A program made the position numbers and the translations under genes. 64,000 nucleotides of DNA. Source: Patagioenas fasciata. Its lineage: Eukaryota; Chordata; Aves; Columbiformes; Columbidae. Positions 12,101-24,100 of this stretch are shown one piece after another. The stretch lies in contig NC_092522.1 in the NCBI RefSeq assembly GCF_037038585.1, forward strand, positions 124,416,661 through 124,480,660, read 5' to 3'. Under the pieces are notes generated by a model. The model did not search any database. It was not told the origin of the DNA and was given only the letters and a program-made list of their open reading frames with translations. How positions within the stretch are numbered: the first letter of the stretch is position 1; each line of letters begins with the position of its first letter.

Positions 12101-15100
12101 CCCTTTCCTGAACTCCTGGGTCCCCTCTCCCAATCTCCTTGGTCCTCACAAATTCCTGGGTCCCTTTCCTGAACTCCTGGGTCCCTTTCCGGAACACTCA
12201 CAGCTGCCAACTTGTCGAAGCGGGCGAAGAGCTCGTTGAGGAGCTTCACCAGCTCCTGGGCGCTGCAGGACGAGGAGAGCTGGGTGAAGCCCACGATGTC
12301 GGCGAAGAGGATGCTGCGGGGAGCAAGGGCGAGCGGCTCAGCCCCAGAGTCACAACCCCCGGCCCCCTTGGAATCCCCAGTTCCCCTCTCGCCTTTTTCA
12401 CCAGGAAAATGGATATTTTGGGACATGGCTGAAAAACGATGCTCTGTAAATCACTAAAGGGCCCCAAGCCATAGTTTAGTTTGCACCCTGCAAATGCACA
12501 ATGCAAATGCGTGGTACGAATATATGGTACACGCTGCAAATATATGGTCTAAATGCAGGTAAGAAATGCAGAGTCTAAATGCACAGTGCAAATGCATGCT
12601 GCAAATACATGGTCTAAATGTAGGGTAGAAATGCAGTCTAAATGCACGGTGCAAATGCAGGGTAGAAATGTAGAGTCTAAATGCACGGTGCAAATGCAGA
12701 GTCTAAATGCATGGTGCAAACACATGCTGTAAATACACAGTCTAAATGCAGGGTGGAAATGTAGAGTCTAAATGCACGGTGCAAATGCATGGTGCAAATC
12801 CAAAGTCTAAATACACAATGCAAACACACAATGCAAACACATGCTGAAAATACACAGTCTAAATACAGGATAGAAATGTAGAGTCAAATGCACGGTGCAA
12901 ACACATGGTGTAAATGTAATGTGCAAATGCACAATGCAAACGCAGGCTGCAAATACACAGCGCAAATGCAGGGTAGAAATGCAGTCTAAATGCACAATGC
13001 AAACACATGCTGTAAATACACAGTCTAAATGCAGGGTAGAAATGTAGAGTCTAAATGCATGGTGCAAACGCATGGTGCACATGCAAAGTCTAAATGCACA
13101 ATGTAAACACAGGGTGCAAACACACGCTGCAAATATATGGTCTAAATGCAAGGTAGAAATGCAGTCTAAATGCACAGTGCAAATACACAGTGCAAATGCA
13201 CAGTGCAAACACTCTGCAAATACACAGTCTAAATGCAGAGTAGAAATGTAGAATCTAAATGCATGGTGCAAACACATGGTGCACATGCAAAGTCTAAATG
13301 CACAGTGCAAATGCACAAAGCAAACGCATGGTGCAAACACACGCTGCACATACATGGTCTAAATACAGGGTAGAAATGCAGTCTAAATGCACGGTGCAAA
13401 CACATGCTGTAAATACACAGTATAAATGCAGGGTAGAAATGTAGAGTCTAAATGCATGGTGCAAATGCACAATGCAAACATCATGCTGTACATACATGGT
13501 CTAAATGCAGGGTAGAAATGTAGAGTCTAAATGCACGGTACAAACACATGGTGCACATGCAAAGTCTAAATGCACCGTGCAAATGCACAATGCAAACGCA
13601 TGGTGCAAACACATGGTGCACATACATGGTCTAAATGCAGGATAGAAATGCAGTCTAAATGCACAGTGCAAATGCACAATGCAAATGCAGGGTAGAAATG
13701 CAGAGTCTAAATGCATGGTGCAAACACATGGTGCAAATGTAATGTGCAAATGCACAATGCAAATGCAGGCTGCAAATACACAGCCCAAATGCAGGGTAGA
13801 AATGCAGTCTAAATGCACAATGCAAATGCACAATGAAACACATGCTGTAAATACACAGTCTAAATGCAGGGTAGAAATGTAGAGTCTAAATGCACGGTGC
13901 AAATACACAATGCAAATGCACGGTGAAAATGCAGGGTAGAAATGTAGAGTCTAAATGTATGGTGCAAATGCAGAGTCTAAATGCACAGTGAAAATGCACA
14001 ATGCAAACGCACAATGCAAACAGATGCTGTAAATACACGGTCTAAATGCAGGGTAGAAATGTAGAGTCTAAATGCACGGTGCAAACGCATGGTGCACATG
14101 CAAAGTCTAAATGCACACTGCAAATGCACAATGCAAACGCAGAGTCTAAATGCACAGTGCAAATGCACAATGCAAACACATGCTGTAAATACACAGTCTA
14201 AATACAGGATAGAAATGCAGAGTCTAAATGCATGGTGCAAACACATGGTGCAAATGTAATGTGCAAATGCACAATGCAAACACAGGCTGCAAATACACAG
14301 CCCAAATGCAGGGTAGAAATGCAGTCTAAATGCACAATGCAAATGCACAATGCAAACACATGCTGTAAATACACAGTCTAAATGCAGGGTAGAAATGTAG
14401 AGTCTAAATGCACGGTGCAAATGCATGGTGCAAATCCAAAGTCTAAATACACAATGCAAACACACAATGCAAACACATGCTGAAAATACACAGTCTAAAC
14501 GCAGGGTAGAAATGTAGAGTCTAAATGCACGGTGCAAACGCATGGTGCACATGCAAAGTCTAAATGCACAGTGCAAATGCACAATGCAAACACATGCTGT
14601 AAATACACAGTCTAAATACAGGGTAGAAATGTAGAGTCTAAATGCATGGTGCAAAGACAAAAATCTAAATGCACCGTGCAAATGCACAATGCAAACACAC
14701 GGTGCAAACACATGCTGTAAATACATGCTCTAAATGCAGAGTAGAAATGCAGTCTAAATGCACAGTGCAAATGCACGGTACAGATGCAGGGTAGAAGTGT
14801 AGAGTCTAAATGCATGGTGCGAATGCAGAGTCTAAGTGCAGAGTCTAAGTGCGCAATGCAAACACATGCTGTAAATACACAGTCTAAATGCAGGGTAGAA
14901 ATGCAGTCTAAATGCACGGTGCAAATGCACAATGCAAACACAATGCATGTGCTATAGTCTGAGCGCTCCCATCTCCATAGGAACAGAGAGCAGCAAAGTG
15001 ACATTTCCAAGCTCCTGGGCCCAGGATGCTGGAGCTGCTTGTTCCTGAAAGATCCCAAGGCCTCTGGCTCAATGTCCCCCACACATGCCCTGCAAACGAT

Positions 15101-18100
15101 GCTCTGCAAACCACAAAGGGGCCACAAGCCCTGGTCTGGTTGACAACCATCCCCTCTCACTGCAAACTACCCCGATTTCTCCTCTTTTCTAGCCAGGCCT
15201 GCAAAACGCACGTTTTTTGCCAAAAAAGGGCGATTTTTTCCCCATCGTACCTGACGTTCTCGTGGCGGTACATGTACATGGTGTTGAACTGTTGCATCTC
15301 CTTCTGGCTCGGGTCTTTCTTCATGTCCTTCAGCATCTCGTCGGCCACGTGCTTGGGCAGGATGGAGAGCATCAGCCGCTCCTGGGGACAGCGGGGAAGG
15401 GACATCGTCACCAGGGCTGTGCCAAGGGCAGCGACGCATGGTGCAAGTACATAGTGCAAATATGTGGTGCAAAGGCTTAGCCTAAATGCAAATCCATGGT
15501 GCAAAGGCGCAGTCTAAATCATGGAACAACAGAATCATTTTGGTTGGAAGAGACCCTCAAGATCATCAAGTCCAACCACTACCCCAACACTGGCACTAAA
15601 ATACGTGGTGCAAACTCACAGTCTGAATGCACAACGCAAACGACTGTTTCAATGCATGCTGCAAATGCACAGTTTAAATGCACGGTGCACGACGCAAAAT
15701 GCACAGCGCAAATCCGTGGTGCAAACCCACAGTCCAAACGCACAACGCAAATGACAGTTTCAATGCGTGGTGCAAATGCAGAGTGCAAGAGCAGTCTTAA
15801 TGCACGGTGCAAATGCACGGTTCGAAATACATGACGCGACTACATGGTGGAAATTTAGAGTCTTAAATGCATTGTATAAATGTACTGTGCAAACACACGA
15901 TGCACACGCATAAAGGAAATGCATGGTGCAAATACACGATGCAAATACACGATGGATGTAGAGTCTAAATGCACAGTGCAAACACATGGTGCACATGCAA
16001 AGTCTAAATGCACAATGCAAATGCACAATGCAAACACACGCTGCAAATACATGGTCTAAATGCAAGGTAGAAATGCAGTCTAAATGCACAGTGCAAATGC
16101 AGAGTCTAAATGCACGGTGCAAACACATGGTGCAAATGTAATGTGCAAATGCACAATGCAAACGCAGGCTGCAAATACACAGCCCAAATGTAGGGTAGAA
16201 ATGCGGTCTAAATGCACAATGCAAACGCACGATGCAAACAGATGCTGTAAATACATGGTCTAAATGCAGGGTGGAAATGTAGAGTCTAAATGCACGGTGC
16301 AAATGCATGGTGCAAATCCAAAGTCTAAATACACAATGCAAACACACAATGCAAACACAATGCAAATGCACAATGCAAATGACAGTTTAAATGCATGGTG
16401 TAAATGCACAGTGCAAATGCACGATGCAACCCCCTGGTGCAAACGCACGCTGCATGCGCTGTGGTCTGAGCCTTCCCCTCTCCATGGGGACAGAGAGCAA
16501 AGTGACGTTAAATCGAATCACAGAGCCATTTAGGTTGGAAAAGCCCCTCAGGATCACCGAGTCCAATCGTTCCCCCACCCCTGTCCCTGCCCCATGTCCC
16601 TGAGAACCTCATGTCCGTCTGTCCAGCCCTCCAGGGATGGTGACTCCAGCACTGCCCTGGGCAGCCTGTTCCAATGCCCCACAGCCCTTTGGGTAACTTG
16701 AGGCCGTTTCCTCTGGTCCCATTGCTTGTCACTTCCAGGCTCCTGGGCCGCGGCTGCTGGCGCTGCCCGTCCCCAGAGGATCCCAAGGCGCAGGCATCTT
16801 TGGTCCAATGTCACCCACACGTGGGGACAGCGAGTGGAACAAGCCACAGGTGGAACAAGCAGACTGAGCACGGATTGGGGTGTCCCTGAGCACCCCAGGG
16901 AGCTGGGAGCCATCACTGCAACCCCAAACCCGCACCCACAGGTGGAGGGGATGCACCCATGGGTGCCAGGTCCCCCTTGGCCATGCTCTGCCAGGGATAC
17001 CAGCTGCTGCTTTTACCATTTTCCTCCTTCTTTTACGAGTTCTCACAAAGATTTTTGCAAGTGGGAGCAAGTCCCAGCCAGGGGACAGTAGGAGGGTGGC
17101 ATTTTTGTGCCACCAGTCTCCCTGTCCCTGTCACCTTGGGAAGGAGGGACAATCCCACATGCTGATTTGGACACCAACTGCAAAATTTGCTTGGCCACCC
17201 CATATCCTTTCTGTAGGTGCCACATGGAGCTCAGCCCCTCGCTGGGAGCTTGAGAATTAAAATGCATTGGGTTGGCCAAGGGTTTATCCCGAATAAACCT
17301 GGGACACGGTGCTGGGGGTGACCTCGGGGTCCACACCGATGTCCCCCAAAGTCCCTGTGAGCTGCTCTGGGGTGTCCCACCCCAGCGCTGGGTGAACAGA
17401 CCTGGATTAAACCACCCCAGGGAGGATTTATCCATTTAAAAATGTGGTGGGTACCCCACATCCATGCACAGGACTGGACCAAGGTCACCCATGAGGATCG
17501 AGCCCACTTGGGGACATCACACCCAGGGCTGTCCCCACAGCCCTGGAGCTGGAGGAAGGATAAATCTGCCCGGCTGCATGCGGGGATTTGCACTAAATGT
17601 GAGTAACGTGGTTAATGAATTGGGTTTTCCCCCGGGACGGGGCTGTTTCTGCACGCAGCCGTGGTGGAAACGTTGCTGGAGAAACGGCACCGTGTCCCCA
17701 TCCCTGTCCCTGTCCCCAGGGGACACGTGCAGGAGCTCCCCGGCCGCTCTCGGCTCCCATTAACCCGCAGGGCTGCTGGTTCAGCCACCACCGATGGCCT
17801 GGAGGGAGGAGGGATGGATGGATCCACCATCACCCCCTGCCCCTCGGCCCCACGCCAGCAGCTTTTCCTGCAGGATCACGGGCTGTTTTTAGCTCAGTTC
17901 CCCAAGGAAACAGAGCTCACGTGACAATAATCCCTGTGTCCCTTCCTAGATCCTTCTAAAGCCGCGAGCTGGGGTCTCCAAGGTTCCCCCACCCAGAGCA
18001 TCCCCCAGCCCCAGGATTTGCCCTTATCACCCAACACCCCCCCAAACCCAACCCCTTAGGAGCCATCAGAGCGTCCCCCCCCAGGTTTAGCAGCAAAGAG

Positions 18101-21100
18101 CACATCGGTGGCACTGACCCGGCCCCACCACGTGTCTCTTGTTGCCATTGGGAGCAAATTGGCAGTGAGTCCACCAGATAAGAGATGGGAGACGGGGAAG
18201 AGGCCCCAGATAACGTGCTAAAATTGGCCCAGCTTGTCACCCAACAGGGCTCTGGAACGGCTGCACCGCGACACTGGGTCCCCTCTCTCTGCTTCTCTTG
18301 CCGATGGGGACCTGGCCGGGGATGGGGACCTGCTGTGTGTTTGTGCTCAGGGACAGGGACGTGCTGTGACGCCATGCTCGGGGATGGGGACCTGCCACGT
18401 GGCTGCACCTGGGGACCCGCAATGTGACTGTGCGTGGGGACAGGGACCTGCCACGTGGCCCTGCCAAGGGACCTGCTGCATGGCTGCACCTGGGGACCTG
18501 CCACACTGCATCCAGCCAGACCTGGACAGGCTGGATGGGCAGAGAAGAACCTGATGAAGTTCAACAGGGGCAAGTGCACCTGGGGAGGAACAACCCCAGG
18601 CACCAGCACAGGTTGGGGTTGAGCTGCTGGAAAGCAGCTCTGCAGAGAAGGACCTGGGAGTTCTGGGGGACAACAGGGTGACCGTGAGCCAACAATGTGC
18701 CCTGTGGCCAAGAGGCCAATGGGACCTGGGGTGCGTGAGGAAGAGTGTGAGCAGCAGGTCAGGGAGGTTGTTCCTCCCCCTCTGCTCTGCCCTGGGGAGG
18801 CCCCATCTGCAGTTGTGGGTCCAGTTCTGGGCTCCCCCGTTGAAGAAGGACAAGGAATCACTGGAGAGAGTCCAGGGAGGGACACAAAGCTGCTGAGGGG
18901 TCTGGAGCATCTTTGTGATGAGGAGACTGAGAGAGCTGGGGCTGTTGAGCTGGAGAAGAGAAGCTGAGAGGGATGTGATCAATGGATCAATATCTCAGGG
19001 TGGGTGTCAGGGGATGGAGCAGACTCTGTTCAGTGGTGCCCAACGCCAGGGTGAGGGGCAACGGGCACAGACTGAAACACAGGAGGCTCCATGTGAACGT
19101 GAGCAGAAACTTCTTTGGTGGGAGGTGCCAGAGCCTGGCCCAGGCTGCCCAGAGCGGGTGTGGAGTCTCCTTCTCTGAGACATTCAAACCCACCTGGACC
19201 CACCTGTGTGATCTGCTCTGTGACCCTGTGTGAGCAGCTGGGCTGGACTGGGTGACCTCCAGAGGTCCCTTCAACCCCAACCAGGCTGCGATTCTGTGGT
19301 CCCACCAAGGGACCTGCCATGCAGCTGCTCCTGGGGACCTGCTACATGTCTGCACTGGGGTTGGGGACAGCCTGGTGGTGGCCGTGGCAGGATCTGGGAG
19401 AGGATGGACACACGGAACGTCCCCAAACTGAGCACCGGGTGCAAAGCTGCAAATGCACCTCCCACCTTGGCTCCTCCTGTCCCCATCACCACCCGCCACG
19501 GTCCCTCCGCACCGCGCAGGGTGGGTGCCACGTCCACGTCCCAAAGCCGCGCCACTGTCCCATCGCCATCCCCTGTCCCCGTGCCCAGCGGTGGCTCCCA
19601 CCTGCTGCTGGCTCTGCTCCTCCAGGTTGAGCTTGACCTCCAGGGACTGGCGCGCCTCCAGGAAGGCTTTGCGGTGCTTGCGGTCCGCCATGTAGTAGGA
19701 CATGGTGCCCACCGTGATGGCGCAAAGGTAGATGGCAACGTTGGACAGGATCTGTGGGGACAGAGAAAAGGAGACAAGGGGTGAGCAGAGACACTGAGAA
19801 GCCCCCGGGGACGGTGCTGGTGTCACCGCAAGTCCTGGTTTGGGTGAGAGTGGAAAAAGTATTCAAGTGGTGGAGAAGGATTTAAAATACACCCTGGGGT
19901 AAAGCACTGAGCCACGGCCACCATCCCCTGCTGGGGGGACTCACTGGGGACCGAGGGGATGATCCCACAGCCACCGTTATCTGCTGGGGGGACTCCATGG
20001 GGACTGACGGGACCATCCCACAGCCACCATTACCTACTGCGGCGCTCCATGGGGACCATCCCATAGCCACCGTTATCTGCTGGGGGGACTCCATGGGGAC
20101 CGAGGGGACCATCCCACAGCCATCGTTATCTGCTGGGGGGACTCCATGGGGCCTGAAGGGACCATCCCACAGCCACCATTATTTACTGTGGGGACTCCAC
20201 GGGGACCACAGGGACCATCCCACAGCCACCGTTATCTGCTGGGGGGACTCCACGGGGACCACAGGGACCATCCCACAGCCACCATTATCTACTGGGGAGA
20301 CTCCATGGGGACCGAGGGGACCATCTCACAGCCACCATTATCTACTGGGGAGACTGCATGGGGATCGAAGGGACCATCCCACAGCCACCATTATCTACTG
20401 GGGAGACTGCATGGAGACTGAGGGGACCATCCCACAGCCACCGTTATCTGCTGGGGGGACTCCATGGGGACCAAGGGGACCATCCCACAGCCACCATTAT
20501 CTACTGGGGAGACTCCATGGGGACCGAGGGGACCATCCCACAGCCACCATTATCTACTGCGGGGGCTCCATGGGGACCGAGGGGACCATCCCACAGCCAT
20601 CGTTATCTGCTGGGGGGGACTCAGTAGGGACCGAGGGGACCATCCCAGTGGTTCTGCAGGAGGGATCCAGCCGGGGAATCACACCCTGAGCATCCCAGGA
20701 GCGCTTTTGGTCCCCAGGGGGTGACGCCGCTTCATTAAAACTTGCAGAGATGTTTTGGAAAAAGGCAGCAGGTCGGCAGGGACCGGGCGCAACCACAGGG
20801 GACGGTGACACCGCAGGTGAGTGACTCACGTGCCACCCGCTCCCGTCCCCCCCCAGCCATGGGAATTGCACCCCTTTGTGCAGAGAAAGTGAATAAAAAC
20901 ACAGCCAAACCCTAAAATCGTGTATGTGCTCACGCTCCTGCCCCTCTACATCCCTCTCAGTGGCACGGAGCCACCTCTGGGCTCTTCTCCATTGGGGATG
21001 TGCCGCTGTGCTCAGCATCTTTGTCCTGTCCCCAGTTCCCTGGTGTGGACCTTGTCCCCTCCTTGGTACCAACTTTGTCCCTTCCCTGGTTCAAAACTTC

Positions 21101-24100
21101 GTCCGCTCCCTTGTTCCTGTATCCCAGCCTGGTCAGAGGAAAACCCCAATGTGACCCTGGTCCCTGGGTGTCCCCGTCCTCTGAGCTTTTACCACCCGAC
21201 AGCAGCCTGGTCTCATCACATGGAGATAGGGAGCAGCCACCAACCCCTCCACACACGGGGACACTGAGGCAGGGATGAAACAGCAATAAGCACAGGACCC
21301 CCAGCTGGTGCCCCAGGGCCTGATCCTGCCCCAGGTGTCACCACCACAGTGGGGGGATCCCCGGGAACCCCCTGCACCCACAGCGCGGCGGACGGCGAGC
21401 GAGGAGGAGAAACCCCCAAAACAAGCAGCCACTTGTTATTTTTAACCAGCCTCTTGGGTTGTCATGACAACGGGCCGTTTTCCCAGGGCTGGGTGGGGAC
21501 GGGGCAGCTCGGGGGCCACTGGAAACCCTGGGGACACGCTGGTCAACACAACCATGTCCCACGCTGAGCATCTTCCGGCTGCATCCCGCAGCCGTGCAGT
21601 GGATGCTCAGCCCCAAAATCCTCCCCCAGCACATGCCTTGAGTTGCAAAACACCTCCTGGCACCCCAAAGGGAGGAGACCCCACTGCCAGCATGGTCACG
21701 GGTTATTATTTGTGCTCAGTAATTTGGGGGGGGAGCGAGAGCAGAATGAGCCTCATCCGTCCTTCCACATCCTGCTGGGATCCCATCCGAACCAGGACTG
21801 GGTTGTTGGCTAAGCCCGAGGATGTTTGTGCACAAACCACAGCAGAAACGGCCCCAAAACCACCGAACCCCAACAATTCAGCCTCCTCTGGCAGGAGTTG
21901 CCGGCATCTCTCGTGAACCCCCCATCAGTCCACGTGGCCCCGCTCCAGCGACAATCCTATTAATAGCGGTGCCCTCCGGGAGCTGCACCGCCGGCTATAA
22001 TAATAATAATAGTAAGAATAATAAAGCATCCGATGTTTATTTCTGGACGTAATGTTCCGCCGTTATTTGCGGCGTTGCCAAGGTTTTGCCGGCCCCGGAC
22101 TCTCGGTGCCGCGGCAATGATTAACGCGGTGGTGACGGCCACGCATGCCCGCTGCCGGCCACGCGTCCCCCCCCGCTTTCCACGCACCGGGCTTGGTGGC
22201 AGCGAGAGGGTTTGGTGGCTTTGCATCAGCCACGTGTCGCGTTTAACCGGGAAAGCCGCTGCTGCACCGGGATTTCTCCTCCAAATGGGCATTGCTGGAG
22301 GGGCACCCGCGCCGTCACCACAGCACCCCGCTCCAGAAATTGCGCCCAATAAGTGCTTTACTTAGCAAAACCCTGTGTGACACCAGATGTCCCAGCTCTA
22401 AACCACGCACCCTAGAGACAGGGGAAAAAAAAAACACAGTATTTTGGGTCTTTTTGGTTCAGTTTTCCAAACTCTTGGTGCAACTACAGGCTCGACGCTC
22501 CCAAAACTTCCCCAAAAGTGAATAAATAGCCCTCGTTTCCCTTCCTGGGAGCAGCTGGAGGTCTCCTGGGACCTGACCCAGAGCATCCCAAATTCCCGCA
22601 GCATCCTCCCACGGAGCCCACTCCACCAGCGATGCTTCCAGTGGGATTTTCTCCTCTACCATCAGCAGCCGCCAACACAAGTTCCCAACTTGGGTTTCTT
22701 TCCTTTTCCCCCCCACCCTGGCCAGGGAAAGGTTCCCCAGATCGATGGGGACATCGGTGGGAGGAAAGGGACACGGCCAAGCTGTGAAACACGCAGATTT
22801 AGGGAATAAAGAGAGGTTTTAGCTGTGCCAGGCGGGTGTTTCCCAGGAAATATTAAGAACCTGATGGGCCAGGGACCACTCTCCCCCAACCGACCCCAAT
22901 GTCCCCTCCTTTGCTGTGTATGTGAACGGGTGGCCCGTCCTCGGGGCCACATTTGGGCTCGGGGATGCTGTTTTTGCAGCTTTGCTGGTGCAGAAAATCA
23001 CCCCAAAGGGTTCTGGGGCTCTGGCCCAGGCGCAGGGCTGGCGATGGGAAAGCGCCGGGGGCTGCTTGTTTGCCAGCCCGGAAGCTGGGATCCTGCCACA
23101 TTCCTGCTCAAAATGGCCATTTTTGGCCATTTTTGCAATTCAAAGGCAAATCGGCACCAGCAAGGCTGCTGGGCAGGGGGATGGGGGAGCCCGCAGCCCC
23201 CCCGTGCCTCAGTTTCCCCAGCAGCCCAGCCACAGCCTGTGTGGCCATGGTGGCTCTTGGGAATGGACCCACGGCCGTGTGCGTGGGTGGGTGCTCCCGC
23301 ACTCCCCAGCACCCCAATGTTTTGGGGAGCCCCCCGCTCCCAGCAAACACCACAATCAGCTCACAGGGTGCGGATCAAACCCAGCTTTAGGCTCAGGGCA
23401 CTGGGACAGCGACAGTAACTCATGGAAACACCAAACAGAGATGATTTGCCCGTCACTCCACACCACCCCGAGGTCCCCATGTCCCGTTGCCACCGCCGTA
23501 CCTGTCTGAGCACCGTCCCCTCATCCAGGGCGTCCTGCTGCTGCTGGGCGACGGTGACACCGAGCACCAGCGTGTGGATGCCGCAGGAGACGGCGGTGAT
23601 GAGCACGATGGGCGCCAGGCGCAGCGGCAGCGTGATGAAGAAGGAGAAGACGAAGAACGCTTGCCAACCCACCGTGTCGCTGGCCTCGGGCGAGCGGGAG
23701 AAGTTGAGCCCCAAGTAGCAGAAGATTTGGGCCAAGATGAGGACCCAGAGGACGTAAGGCAGGAACCTGCGGGTCACCCTCTCGGGGAGCAGCCGGTACT
23801 TGCAGAGGATGAAGAGCAAGACGTGGGCGACCAGCCCGGCCACCGCCGCCAGCACCGGGGCCAGTTTATCGGCGCTGTAAACCACGGCGCACATGATGAG
23901 GACGTAGCAGTCGAAGAGGGCGGCGAAGACCACCAGCACCAGGAGGGTTTCGTGGCGTTGACGGCGGAAATAAGTCTGGTAGAGGTTCTCCAGGGACTCG
24001 GGAGCGAAGGTGAGGCGCATGAAGCGGGGCAGGCAGAGGCAGGGGCCCGAGCTGCGCACCGTCACCTCGTGGGTCCGACCCACGGCGTGCTCGGGGTCCG

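Noticed and set aside
11138-12133. A 331-codon minus-strand ORF rich in GTQEFRKG-like repeats
   Set aside because: Produced by the 20-bp minisatellite. Similar ORFs exist in other frames, and there is no independent start or homology.
12454-16371. Long Cys/His-rich minus-strand ORFs (for example 13977-14726) resembling zinc-finger or metallothionein-like proteins
   Set aside because: They are translations of the short tandem repeat, open in several frames at once, with no family match, and they lie in ADCY3 introns.
11385-16455. Possible CRISPR array because of regular short repeats
   Set aside because: Units are adjacent and degenerate without unique spacers of constant size, there are no cas genes, and the setting is an intron of a vertebrate gene.
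19997-20689. A 230-codon ORF with GTIPQPPLS repeats
   Set aside because: Translation of the 53-bp minisatellite inside ADCY3 intron 1.
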